Counted from the stretch's first letter, positions 17,213 to 26,087 are shown. The stretch: 64,000 bases of DNA from Alphaproteobacteria bacterium (GCA_030425145.1 JAUHVK010000023.1:16880-80879); one strand, 5' to 3'. The notes: generated from the sequence alone by a model not told the origin. Numbers and translations are program-made.

Positions 17213-17602
17213 ATGTACGTCGCAGAGAAAATCCGAGAACCTGCACAGATCAACGCCGTCGCGTTGAAGGCCTATGCGCGCGTGGTCGATGCTTGGGGCC
17301 TTAACCTGAACGAAGCGGCTGGCCTTGCCGATATGACGGTGAGCACGTGGAAGCGTGCCAAGAAGCCGGATTTCGCGGGGGAACTGACCAAGGATCAACT
17401 GCTGCGGCTCAGTGCGGTGATCGGCATCTACAAATCGCTCGAACTCTATTTCTCCGAGCCGCTCGCGCGAAGCTGGTTCACCCGGCCGAACACGGGGCCG
17501 CTCTTTGGGGGCAGCCGTCCGGTTGACACGGCGATCGACGGCGGCTTGCCGCAAATTCTCGCGGTTCGGACCTATCTGGATGCGCTGCGTGGTGGGGCAT
17601 GA
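17213..17602 (+). CDS. MbcA/ParS/Xre-type antitoxin
   Basis: 129-residue antitoxin of the RES/Xre class. A helix-turn-helix part (NEAAGLADMTVSTWKRAKKP) is followed by the C-terminal MbcA/ParS region (LRLSAVIGIYKSLELYFSEP, then SWFTRPNTGPLFGGSRPVD, and a final RTYLDALRGG) that plugs the RES active site. I choose ATG 17213 because GGAGG is placed correctly before it. The gene overlaps the toxin start by ATGA. It is probably autoregulated through the direct repeats over its promoter. Confidence 0.88.
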   Translation: MYVAEKIREPAQINAVALKAYARVVDAWGLNLNEAAGLADMTVSTWKRAKKPDFAGELTKDQLLRLSAVIGIYKSLELYFSEPLARSWFTRPNTGPLFGGSRPVDTAIDGGLPQILAVRTYLDALRGGA

Positions 17603-18300
17603 AGCAGACCGAGATTTCCGATCGCGGTCTCGTTCGTCTTCTGCCCGCTACCTACCACAAGCCGCCATCCCTGCGCGGTCTCGTCGATACCGATGACGAG
17701 ATGGAGATCCTCGCAGAGATCGAGGGCCTGACCAGCGGCCGCCTTCTGGCCGAACGTGGCCGCAATCCCCATCTGGACCCGCGCGAGCTTGCCTGGCAGC
17801 GGCGCAGCCGCGATCTGCGCATTTACGGCGACAGTCATGTCAACGCCGCCTTCACCTATACCCGCGCCGGCGGGAACCGCTTCAACACCGAAGATCGTGG
17901 CGCCTGGTACTGCGCGTGGGAGGTGATGGTTTCTGTCAGCGAAGTGGCCTGGCACCGCACCCGTGAACTCGGCTTTACCGGCAGCTTCCATGACAGCGCT
18001 CGCTATGTGGAATTGTTGGCGGATTTCATCGGCGTCTTAGATGACATGACCGACGAGCCAGGCCATCCCGCACTGCATCCGGATCCGGCTGTCGGCTATC
18101 CCGAGGGCCAAAGCCTGGCCCAACATCTTCGCCGGGCTGGATCGCGGGGTCTGATCTACCCCTCGGTCCGGGCGCCTGCGCCGGGTGGGAATTGCTTGGT
18201 CTGCTTCGAGCCGCACGCGATCCAGAACGTCCGACCGGGCGCATCCTGGGATCTTGTTTGGAATGGGACACCGCACTACTCGGTTACGGCTGTCGGCTGA
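17599..18300 (+). CDS. RES-domain toxin
   Basis: 233-residue RES toxin. Characterised RES toxins degrade NAD+ and arrest growth until the cognate MbcA-type antitoxin is restored. The conserved trio is visible: Arg in GGNRFNTED, Glu in the helix WEVMVSVSEVAW, and Ser in LIYPSVRAPGG-like YPSVRAPAPGGNCLVCF. It is longer than the minimal RES domain by an N-terminal stretch of about 60 residues that is normal in this subgroup. Translation is coupled to the antitoxin by a four-base overlap. On a plasmid the pair would favour retention by killing plasmid-free cells. Confidence 0.88.
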   Translation: MKQTEISDRGLVRLLPATYHKPPSLRGLVDTDDEMEILAEIEGLTSGRLLAERGRNPHLDPRELAWQRRSRDLRIYGDSHVNAAFTYTRAGGNRFNTEDRGAWYCAWEVMVSVSEVAWHRTRELGFTGSFHDSARYVELLADFIGVLDDMTDEPGHPALHPDPAVGYPEGQSLAQHLRRAGSRGLIYPSVRAPAPGGNCLVCFEPHAIQNVRPGASWDLVWNGTPHYSVTAVG

Positions 18301-18337
18301 CGAGTTACAGCGCAAGCGCCCTTGGAGGTCCGAAGAA

Positions 18338-18514
18338 ATGAAACCGGCTAATGACAATAGCGCGGAGGTCACGCACTTGAAGCCATGTGACCATCAGGTG
18401 TTCTTTGAGGCTTTGGACTGTCTGCCCTCACCTCCGGACGCACTACGAGCAGCATTTCGCCGGACGAAAGAGAGGTCATTCCGGCAAAACACATGGCTTC
18501 CAAAGATGGACTGA
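18338..18514 (+). CDS. Very small protein resembling a TacA/DUF1778 antitoxin tail
   Basis: 58 residues from ATG 18338 with GGAGG nine bases upstream. The middle DHQVFFEALDCLPSPPDALR recalls the C-terminal toxin-binding segment of DUF1778/TacA antitoxins (FxxALdxPPxPxxxLR), but the N-terminal ribbon-helix-helix DNA-binding part is absent and no GNAT toxin follows. It may be a shortened antitoxin, an anti-toxin decoy, or an unrelated small protein. It is 37 bases downstream of the RES toxin gene and could be part of that operon. Confidence 0.45.
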   Translation: MKPANDNSAEVTHLKPCDHQVFFEALDCLPSPPDALRAAFRRTKERSFRQNTWLPKMD

Positions 18515-18913
18515 GTCCGCCGGTCTTCTGGGCTTCCCATAGACGCGCTGAGGGCGGCGACGCCTCTGCCCCAAGAGACCACTATAGTTGTCTTTGATCA
18601 GGATACTTTTCCAGCGTTATGGACGCTCCAATATTGAGATTTCCAAAGAACTGAGGGGCTAGCCCCAAGTGGTGGGAGATATGAAGACGCGGGTTTGAGA
18701 GACGGCGGCGACTTGCGGTGGTTGCCGAATCTCGATGCGATGTGCCTCCCGGCGCGCCGTCGGGACCAGACCTTGGTCCTTCGGACAGGAGTATGACCGA
18801 GGCTGATGTCCCGAAGGGCTAATCTGCCAATCTATAGGTTGGCAACCACGCTCGGTTTGCCAAGCCACGGTATGGCAGAAGCTCTGGAAGGCCGGAGCCA
18901 GCCGGTGCCGTGC
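18515..18913. other. Intergenic region with small inverted repeats
   Basis: 399 bases without a convincing gene. It contains the 12-base palindrome GGGGCTAGCCCC (18655-18666), a GGACCA/TGGTCC hairpin near 18761-18780, and TGCCAA/TTGGCA around 18827-18846. They could be convergent terminators for the RES operon and the minus-strand gene at 18914, or remnants of a lost insertion. Confidence 0.5.
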
Positions 18914-19210
18914 TCACTTGTTTCCGTCGATCCACTTCGACATCAGCCCCTTGTCGCGGAAGCATTCATCCGGAACGGCGCGCCGTTTGATCCGAGCAAG
19001 CTTCTCCGCGAAGGCCACCTGCTTCGACGTCGGCAACCGATCCATGTCGGAGACCGGCTTCAGCTGGGCCTGCGCCTCGATCCAAGCACTCAACGACCGG
19101 CGGTCCTGCTGAACCTCCCAAGGCAGGAGGGTCTGGTTGCGTAAGGCGAGTGACCGCGCATAGGCGATCTGCTTAGGGGTCGCGGGCAGCGCGTACGTTG
19201 TGCTTTCCAT
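18914..19210 (-). CDS. Small protein with two tandem repeats
   Basis: 98-residue protein built of two related halves: TPKQIAYARSLA followed by LP and RRSLSAWIEAQ in the first, TSKQVAFAEKLARIKRR followed by VP and KGLMSKWIDGNK in the second. Each repeat is about 40 residues, helical and basic. I do not recognise a named family. The start ATG 19210 has GGGAG-like sequence upstream. It is divergent from the large methylase/helicase gene at 19388, so the AT-rich 19211-19270 stretch should hold both promoters. Confidence 0.7.
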   Translation of the reverse strand: MESTTYALPATPKQIAYARSLALRNQTLLPWEVQQDRRSLSAWIEAQAQLKPVSDMDRLPTSKQVAFAEKLARIKRRAVPDECFRDKGLMSKWIDGNK

Positions 19211-19318
19211 GGGGAAACTCCCTTGCTTGCTTGATCACCAATATAGAACATAACAAGAACAAAATCAAGCCGAGCGACTTCCAAGCATCGGTTCGAGAGG
19301 AAGAGGGTGGCCGGGGAA

Positions 19319-19362
19319 GATCAGGCCTGAGGGTGCCCGAGAGAGGGTGTCCGGGCCTGATC
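19319..19362 (+). promoter_or_regulatory. Hairpin leader of the methylase/helicase gene
   Basis: Nine-base inverted repeat GATCAGGCC (19319-19327) and GGCCTGATC (19354-19362) enclosing two copies of a GAGGGTGnCCGnG unit. It lies in the 5' leader 25 bases before the start codon. Similar purine-rich leaders with hairpins precede other genes of this region. Confidence 0.45.
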
Positions 19363-19387
19363 CTGTCCCTCATTCCGGAGTTTCCCG

Positions 19388-22300
19388 ATGACCTATCTCG
19401 CGCCTGTTGCGCCTCCCGTTCCCGTTCCATCTCGCAATCCCGCGCCTGCGATCCTCGCCGTCGCCGAAGCGTTGCAGCCCGATCTGGCGAAGGGCTTCCA
19501 GATCGACGCGCTGCGCCTGCGGCTTGAGATGGAGCACGCCTTTGGCGGCTCCGATGCCGATGGTGCCTGGGACTGGAAGCTCGCCTATGAGGCGGGCGAG
19601 GTGGCGCTCGTCCTCTTCCTGCGGAAATTCGGCCGCGCGCTTCTGACCCGGGCGGGCTCACCTGCCGCGTTGCTGCCGATCGTCGCCAAGGTGGCAGCCC
19701 TCTTGCCCACGCATACCCGGCGCTCGGAGCAAATGGAGCGCTTCCAGCAATTCTCGACGCCGCTGCCCATGGGACTGGCTGCAATGGCGGCAGCGCAAAT
19801 CACGACCCGTGACCTCGTCCTCGAGCCTTCGGCCGGGACCGGGCTTCTGGCGATCCTCGCCGAAATCACGGGCGGCAGTCTCGCGCTGAACGAGCTTGCC
19901 GACACCCGCGCCGATCTTCTGCGCCGCCTCTTTCCGGGACGTCCGGTCACCGCGTTCGACGCCGCACAAATCGACGATCATCTCGACGCAAACCTGCGCC
20001 CGAGCGTCATCCTGATGAACCCGCCGTTCTCGGCGGTGGCCAATGTCGACGCTCGCAGCACCGAGGCAACAGCGCGGCATCTGCGCTCGGCGCTTGCGCG
20101 TCTGGCCCCCGGCGGACGGCTGGTCGCCATCACCGGTGCCGGTTTCGCGCCCGACGCACCCGCTTGGGCCGAGACCTTCGCCCGCCTGACCAAGACCGCG
20201 CATCTGGTCTTTACGGGTGCTGTGTCTGGTGCCGCCTTCGCGAACCACGGCACCAGCTTTGAAACCCGCCTCTCGGTCTTTGACAAGTGCCGCGGCGGCG
20301 AGCTGGGCGGCATCACAGCCGATCTGGCGCGCCCGATATCTCCTGATGTCGCCAGCCTGCTGTCGCTGATTATCGCCCATGTCCCCCCGCGGCTTGTGCT
20401 GGCGCAGGTCGCACCAGCCCGGGAGGGCCCCACTTCCCCATTCCCGGGAAATCCTGCCCGCACCACGCGCACTGCGCCTACCGGCTCTCGCACCACGCCG
20501 GCAACACCCCCCACCAACACCGCTCCGCAGATCGAGGCCGCAGACCTTGCCTATACCTTGCGGGATGCGACCGAGGACGGGGCCAGCGCGCGCCTGTCGG
20601 ATGCCATTTATGAGACCTTCCGTCTGCAGGCGATCGACATCCCCGGAGCGGAACCGCATCCGACCAAGCTTGTGCAATCTGCGGCCATGGCCTCGGTCGC
20701 ACCGCCAAAACCGACCTATCGCCCCAAGCTGCCAGGCGGCGTACTCCGCGACGGCCTGCTGTCCGACGCGCAGCTCGAGACCGTGATCTACGCGGGCGAG
20801 GCGCATGGCGCGTATCTCGCGGGGTCTTGGACTGTCGATGAAACCGGCGACATGGTCTCGGCCGCGCCGGACGATGCCGCTGACGTCGTCCGTTTCCGCC
20901 GCGGCTTCTTCCTTGGCGACGGCACCGGGGCGGGCAAGGGCCGCCAGTCTGCCGGGATCCTGCTCGACAACTGGGCCCAGGGTCGGCGCAAAGCGCTCTG
21001 GATCTCGAAGAGCGACAAGCTGCTGGAGGATGCGCAGCGCGACTGGTCCGCACTCGGGCAGGAACGCTTGCTGGTGACGCCGCTGTCGCGCTTTGCGCAA
21101 GGCAAGGATATCCCGCTCTCCGAGGGCATCCTGTTCACCACCTATGCAACGGTGCGCTCCGAGGAGCGGGGCGCAAAAAAGTCCCGCGTCGACCAGATCG
21201 TCGACTGGCTCGGGGCCGACTTCGACGGGGTGATCTTGTTCGACGAAAGCCACGCCATGGCCAATGCCGCAGGAAGCAAGGGCGAGCGCGGCGATGTCAC
21301 GGCGTCGCAGCAGGGCAGGGCGGGCCTGCGCCTGCAGCACAAGCTGCCCAATGCCCGTGTGGTCTATGTCTCTGCCACGGGCGCGACCTCGGTGCACAAC
21401 CTTGCCTATGCGCAGCGGCTTGGGCTCTGGGGTGGCGAAGACTTTCCGTTCGCCACCCGGGCGGAGTTCGTCGAGGCGATTGAGGCGGGCGGTGTCGCCG
21501 CGATGGAAGTCCTCGCCCGCGACCTGCGGTCGCTTGGCCTCTACACCGCCCGGTCGCTTTCTTACGACGGCGTCGAGTACGAGATGCTGGAACATGCGCT
21601 GACCCCCGAGCAGCGCGGCATCTATGATGCCTATGCCGGGGCCTTCGCCATCATTCACAACAACCTCACCGCCGCGATGGAAGCCGCCAACATCACCGGT
21701 GAGAATAGCACGCTGAACCGCCAGGCCAAATCCGCCGCGCGCTCGGCCTTCGAATCCGCCAAGCAGCGCTTCTTCGGCCACCTGCTGACCTCAATGAAAA
21801 CCCCCACCCTGATCGCCGCCATCGACGCTGATCTCACCGCAGGCCATGCGGCTGTCATCCAGATCGTCTCGACCGGTGAGGCGCTGATGGAGCGCCGCCT
21901 GTCGGAGATCCCCACGGACGAGTGGAACGATGTGCGGGTGGATATCACGCCAAGAGAGGCTTGCCTGGACTACCTCGCCCATTCCTTCCCGGTGCAGCTC
22001 TATGAGCCCTTCACTGACAGCGAAGGCAACCTCTCCTCGCGCCCGGTCACGCGCGATGGCCAGCCGGTCGAATGCCGCGAGGCCGCCCGGAGGCGCGACG
22101 CGCTGATCGAGCATCTGGCCTCGCTGCCGCCGGTGCCCGGCGCGCTGGACCAGATCGTCCAGCGCTTCGGCACTGATCTGGTGGCGGAAGTGACAGGCCG
22201 CTCGCGCCGCATCGTGCGCAAGGGCGAAGGGCATGCGGCGCGCCTCGTGGTCGAATCCCGGGCGGGGTCTGCCAATCTCGCGGAAACCGCCGCGTTCATG

Positions 22301-23749
22301 GATGACCAGAAGCGCATCCTGATCTTCTCGGATGCGGGTGGCACGGGGCGCAGCTATCACGCCGATCTGGGCGCCAAGAACCAGCGCCTGCGGGTCCACT
22401 ACCTGCTCGAGCCGGGCTGGAAGGCCGATGCCGCGATCCAGGGCCTCGGGCGCACCAACCGCACCAATCAGGCGCAGCCGCCACTGTTCCGCCCCGTCGC
22501 CACGAATGTGAAAGCAGAAAAGAGGTTCCTGTCGACCATCGCGCGTCGCCTCGACACGCTCGGGGCGATCACGCGCGGCCAGCGTCAAACCGGCGGGCAG
22601 GGGCTGTTCCGGCCCGAGGACAATCTGGAGTCTCCCTATGCCCGCGATGCCTTGCGCCAGCTTTACCGCCGCATCTATCGCGGCGATGTCGCGGGGTGCT
22701 CACTTGGCGCTTTCGAGGATGCCACAGGTCTCAGCCTGACCGATGACAATGGGCTGAAGGATGATCTGCCCCCGATCACGACCTTCCTCAATCGCCTGCT
22801 GGCGCTGACGATCGACATGCAGGCCGTGCTCTTCGCGGCCTTCGAGGAACTCCTCGACCAGCGAATCGAGGGCGCTATCGCGGCCGGGGTCTATGACCTC
22901 GGGCTCGAGACGCTGCGCGCCGAGAGCTTTCAGGTGACGGACGCACGGGTGATCTACACCCATCCCGGCTCCGGCGCGGAAACCCAACTGCTGACCATCG
23001 CGGAGAAGCGGCGCAATACGCCGACCTCGCTGGCCGATGCGCTGGACTGGCTCGGTGATCCAAAGGCGCGCCTGCTGGTCAACAGCCGTTCGGGCCGGGC
23101 GGCGGTGCAGGTTCCAGCCACTAGCCTGATGTTGGATGACGGCACCATCGAGCCCCGCTTGCGGCTGATCCGGCCAACGGAGGCCAGCACCGTGCCTGCC
23201 AAGATCATGGAAGACACCCAATGGCTGGAAGCCGACCGCACGGCCTTCGCCGCCGCATGGACCGCGGAACTGGCCGAGGTGCCGGAATTCACGGAAACCA
23301 CGCTGCATATCGTGGCGGGGCTGCTGCTGCCGATCTGGAAGCAGCTCCCCCAGGATGAAACCCGCGTCTACCGGCTGCAGACCGATGACGGTCAGCGCAT
23401 CATCGGTCGCCGCGTTTCGCCGTCGTGGGTCGCGACCACACTTGCCGCCGATGCGCCGAAGCTCACGGCGGCGCAGGTCCATGCCCTCGTTCTGGAGGGA
23501 AAGACCGTGGTGCGGCTGGCCGAGGGGATGGAGTTGCACCGGTCCCGCGTCATGGGGGTGAACCGGATCGAACTGTCCGGCTTTTTGGGTGCCGCCAAGG
23601 ACCGGCTGAAGGCAGATGGGTTCTTCTCGGAGATCATCAGCTGGAAACTGCGGCTCTTCTGCCCAACAGACTCGAGCGGCATCGCAGTGCTTGATCGTCT
23701 GCTTGCACGTTGTCCTGTGACAGAACTACATGCGCGCGGAGGGTGCTGA
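19388..23749 (+). CDS. Methylase / strawberry-notch-like helicase fusion
   Basis: 1453-residue protein. N-terminal part: a class I methyltransferase-like domain with EPSAGTG at 146-152 (SAM-binding) and NPPF at 211-214, the adenine-N6-type catalytic motif. Central part: an SF2 helicase of the strawberry-notch/AAA_34 type with Walker A GDGTGAGKG at 510-518, DESH at 619-622, YVSATGATS, and the motif VI-like GLGRTNRTNQ. The C-terminal domain carries the strawberry-notch helicase C region. Large proteins of this kind are hallmarks of alphaproteobacterial plasmids and some phages; modification of incoming plasmid DNA against host restriction is a common guess but unproven. It is followed after 3 bases by the Toprim gene, so the two probably work together. 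Confidence 0.85.
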   Translation: MTYLAPVAPPVPVPSRNPAPAILAVAEALQPDLAKGFQIDALRLRLEMEHAFGGSDADGAWDWKLAYEAGEVALVLFLRKFGRALLTRAGSPAALLPIVAKVAALLPTHTRRSEQMERFQQFSTPLPMGLAAMAAAQITTRDLVLEPSAGTGLLAILAEITGGSLALNELADTRADLLRRLFPGRPVTAFDAAQIDDHLDANLRPSVILMNPPFSAVANVDARSTEATARHLRSALARLAPGGRLVAITGAGFAPDAPAWAETFARLTKTAHLVFTGAVSGAAFANHGTSFETRLSVFDKCRGGELGGITADLARPISPDVASLLSLIIAHVPPRLVLAQVAPAREGPTSPFPGNPARTTRTAPTGSRTTPATPPTNTAPQIEAADLAYTLRDATEDGASARLSDAIYETFRLQAIDIPGAEPHPTKLVQSAAMASVAPPKPTYRPKLPGGVLRDGLLSDAQLETVIYAGEAHGAYLAGSWTVDETGDMVSAAPDDAADVVRFRRGFFLGDGTGAGKGRQSAGILLDNWAQGRRKALWISKSDKLLEDAQRDWSALGQERLLVTPLSRFAQGKDIPLSEGILFTTYATVRSEERGAKKSRVDQIVDWLGADFDGVILFDESHAMANAAGSKGERGDVTASQQGRAGLRLQHKLPNARVVYVSATGATSVHNLAYAQRLGLWGGEDFPFATRAEFVEAIEAGGVAAMEVLARDLRSLGLYTARSLSYDGVEYEMLEHALTPEQRGIYDAYAGAFAIIHNNLTAAMEAANITGENSTLNRQAKSAARSAFESAKQRFFGHLLTSMKTPTLIAAIDADLTAGHAAVIQIVSTGEALMERRLSEIPTDEWNDVRVDITPREACLDYLAHSFPVQLYEPFTDSEGNLSSRPVTRDGQPVECREAARRRDALIEHLASLPPVPGALDQIVQRFGTDLVAEVTGRSRRIVRKGEGHAARLVVESRAGSANLAETAAFMDDQKRILIFSDAGGTGRSYHADLGAKNQRLRVHYLLEPGWKADAAIQGLGRTNRTNQAQPPLFRPVATNVKAEKRFLSTIARRLDTLGAITRGQRQTGGQGLFRPEDNLESPYARDALRQLYRRIYRGDVAGCSLGAFEDATGLSLTDDNGLKDDLPPITTFLNRLLALTIDMQAVLFAAFEELLDQRIEGAIAAGVYDLGLETLRAESFQVTDARVIYTHPGSGAETQLLTIAEKRRNTPTSLADALDWLGDPKARLLVNSRSGRAAVQVPATSLMLDDGTIEPRLRLIRPTEASTVPAKIMEDTQWLEADRTAFAAAWTAELAEVPEFTETTLHIVAGLLLPIWKQLPQDETRVYRLQTDDGQRIIGRRVSPSWVATTLAADAPKLTAAQVHALVLEGKTVVRLAEGMELHRSRVMGVNRIELSGFLGAAKDRLKADGFFSEIISWKLRLFCPTDSSGIAVLDRLLARCPVTELHARGGC

Positions 23750-23752
23750 GCC

Positions 23753-24784
23753 ATGTATTCTGAGACTGAAGATGTGATCCGCGGTCTGGCGGAGAACGCA
23801 GAGAGCGTGTGTCGCGCCTACCTTCCCGCCGGACGGCGGGAAGGGTCCTACTGGATTGTGGGCGATTTGCAGAACAACCCTGGCCGGTCGCTCTTCGTGC
23901 GGCTGACTGGGCCTGCGTCAGGGCCGGGTGCTGCCGGCAAGTTCACGGACGGCGCCACGGGTGAGCATGGCGATCTCCTCGATATCATCCGCGAGCGAAC
24001 CGGGATCTCGCGCTTTCCCGATCTTCTGGCCGAGGCCCGTGCGCATCTAGGCCGTCCCCAGCCGTCCCTCCCGAATACGCCAGTGCCGAAGAAGGCCAAA
24101 GCCCCCGGTGGCACGCCAGCGGCGGCGGCGCGATTGTTTGCAGCCTCGGTGCCGGTCGCAGGCACGCTTGCCGACACCTACCTCCGCTCCCGAGGCATCA
24201 CCCAAGGCGGCACGATGAGCGCGCTGCGCTTCCACCCGAAGTGCTGGCATCGGGATGAGGGTCAGACCCGAAGCATCCCCAGACCGGCGCTGATCGCGGC
24301 TGTCACCGATGGGGCAGGGGCCTTGCAGGGCGTGCATCGCACCTGGTTGGCGCCTGACGGACAGGGAAAGGCGGCTGTCGAGACGCAGCGGCGTGCCATG
24401 GGTCACCTCCTCGGCAATGCCGTCAGGCTGACCCCGCATGATGACATCCTCGTGATCGGCGAGGGCATCGAGACCATGCTGTCCCTGTCCGAAGCGGCCC
24501 CCGGCCTTCCCGTCTGGGCGGCGCTCTCGTCGGGTCACCTCGGGGCGGTCCAGTTGCCGAAGGGGCTGCAGCGCCTTTACATCGCCATCGACCGCGATCC
24601 GGCCGGGCAACGCGCGGCAGAGAGGTTGAGCGCCAGAGCAACCGAGGTCGGGATTGCCGTTCGGGTGTTGGAACCGCTGCTCGGAGATTTCAACGATGAT
24701 CTCCGCGCGAACGGCAAGGAGGCGCTGCGCCAGCATCTGGCAGGGCAGATCGGGCTTGAGGATCGCCAACGCCTGTTGGGCTGA
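23753..24784 (+). CDS. Toprim-domain plasmid primase-like protein
   Basis: 343 residues. An N-terminal zinc-less DUF7146-like region (RREGSYWIVGDLQNNPGRSL; KFTDGATGEHGDLLDII) precedes a Toprim domain with GEGIE (Glu237) and the Asp pair in AIDRDPAGQ (Asp280, Asp282). Such proteins are related to the primase parts of phage P4 and plasmid helicase-primases but lack a helicase here. No N-terminal Cys zinc finger is visible. It starts 3 bases after the methylase/helicase gene, suggesting a DNA-processing operon. Confidence 0.82.
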   Translation: MYSETEDVIRGLAENAESVCRAYLPAGRREGSYWIVGDLQNNPGRSLFVRLTGPASGPGAAGKFTDGATGEHGDLLDIIRERTGISRFPDLLAEARAHLGRPQPSLPNTPVPKKAKAPGGTPAAAARLFAASVPVAGTLADTYLRSRGITQGGTMSALRFHPKCWHRDEGQTRSIPRPALIAAVTDGAGALQGVHRTWLAPDGQGKAAVETQRRAMGHLLGNAVRLTPHDDILVIGEGIETMLSLSEAAPGLPVWAALSSGHLGAVQLPKGLQRLYIAIDRDPAGQRAAERLSARATEVGIAVRVLEPLLGDFNDDLRANGKEALRQHLAGQIGLEDRQRLLG

Positions 24785-24951
24785 GCCGCATCGCGCAGGG
24801 GGCGGTCAGGGGCAGAGGGGGTAGGGGTCCTGCAGTCCTGTCGCGGGTGTGGATCATCACCTTTGCCTCTTCCCGGGTAAATCTCATCCACCCGACACCC
24901 GAGCGGCCTTCAAGAGATGGGCAGGCGGCCGTCAAAGGGGACGCCTCATCA

Positions 24952-25032
24952 AGGGCGGCAGGCAAGCTATTTCCGCCGCGGGGGACGAGCCCCCGCTTTG
25001 CATCGCGAAACAAATAGCTTGCCTGCCGCCCT
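24952..25032. repeat. Long perfect hairpin between primase-like and DUF2493 genes
   Basis: A 21-base-pair perfect stem: left arm 24952-24972 (AGGGCGGCAGGCAAGCTATTT), right arm 25012-25032, separated by 39 bases that contain a second hairpin GCGGGGG/CCCCCGC (24978-24984 with 24990-24996). It occupies the middle of a 370-base gene-free gap (24785-25154). It is longer and more exact than a normal terminator and has no T tract. It could be a small non-autonomous palindromic element, a processing site or a replication/SSB-loading structure. I see no target duplication. Confidence 0.75.
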
Positions 25033-25154
25033 CCTCCACATGCGTTCCGGCCCCGAAGGCGGGGTGAGGGGGCGTCCCCAGTGACAGCTTTCGCAGCCCA
25101 TGAAGGCCGCGCGGGTTGTCGCGCGGATGAGACAGGCCCGGAGGCAAGAAACTG

Positions 25155-26087
25155 ATGACGATCCACACTCACGACGACACGTATGAACCCGCCCACACCG
25201 CATCCCAGACCGCCCATGCGCTCGACGAGTTGCAGCTTTACGGCTACCGCCCCTTTGATGAGCCCGATCCGCGCCCAATGCCCGATGGGCAGCGCCTTGC
25301 GGTCGCCGTCGCAGACATTTTCGATGCCCTCGTCGCGACCCTGGAAGACACCCGCATGGAACCCGACCTCGAAGAGGTGCTCTGGGGCCAGGTCAACCTC
25401 TTTCACCGCGCCACGGCGAGGATTGAGCGGTCGCTCGACGAGAACGAGCAGGTGCAGCGCCGCCTCCAGCGGGAGCAGGACGGCTCCGAGGTGAAATCCA
25501 CCGAACTCGAACGCCTGACGGCCGAAGGCCTGACCCTGATCGAACGTCGGAACTGCATGGACATGATGCGCGATCACGCCGCCACCGAGTTCGTCCATCA
25601 CACGGGATCGACCTGGCGGCCCCGCACCGGCTCGATGGTGAACCGTCAGCACATGACCGCGGCGCTCATCGACAGCCGCGACTTCCTGGCCGCCAAGCGC
25701 CGCGCAGAAACCGAGGTGATGTTGCCCGCAGGCCCCAAGGTCGCCCTCACCGGCGGGACCGACTTCAACGATCACCGCCTGATCTGGGGCAAGCTCGATC
25801 AGGTCCGCACCAAGTATCCCGATATGGTGCTCTTGCACGGTGGTAGCCCGAAGGGCGCAGAGCTCATCGCCGCCAAATGGGCCGAGGCCCGGGGCGTTAC
25901 ACAGGTGGCCTTCAAGCCCGATTGGACCAAGCACGCCAAGGCCGCGCCCTTCAAGCGCAACGACGCGATGCTGGATGTGCTCCCCGTGGGTGTTCTCGTC
26001 TTTCCGGGCACCGGCATCCAGGAGAACCTTGCTGACAAGGCCAAAAAGCTCGGCATCCCGGTCATGAAGTTCGAGAAGGGGGCATGA
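25155..26087 (+). CDS. DUF2493 / SLOG-family protein
   Basis: 310 residues. The C-terminal third is a Rossmann-like SLOG domain of the DUF2493 (YspA/cpYpsA-related) type: PKVALTGGTDFNDHRLIW at the first strand, VLLHGGSPKGAELIAAKWA for the nucleotide-binding GGxxxGxE-like turn, KPDWTKHAKAAPFKRN, and VFPGTG. SLOG proteins bind nucleotides or their derivatives and are linked to defence and stress signalling. The N-terminal two thirds are helical (EVLWGQVNLFHRATARIERS; QRRLQREQDG coiled-coil stretch). It is common on alphaproteobacterial plasmids near the methylase/helicase and Toprim genes; the ligand is unknown. Confidence 0.82.
   Translation: MTIHTHDDTYEPAHTASQTAHALDELQLYGYRPFDEPDPRPMPDGQRLAVAVADIFDALVATLEDTRMEPDLEEVLWGQVNLFHRATARIERSLDENEQVQRRLQREQDGSEVKSTELERLTAEGLTLIERRNCMDMMRDHAATEFVHHTGSTWRPRTGSMVNRQHMTAALIDSRDFLAAKRRAETEVMLPAGPKVALTGGTDFNDHRLIWGKLDQVRTKYPDMVLLHGGSPKGAELIAAKWAEARGVTQVAFKPDWTKHAKAAPFKRNDAMLDVLPVGVLVFPGTGIQENLADKAKKLGIPVMKFEKGA

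Noticed and set aside
19658..21781. Long open frame on the minus strand (about 700 codons)
   Set aside because: It mirrors the GC-rich codon pattern of the methylase/helicase gene on the other strand, has no start signals and no recognisable motifs.
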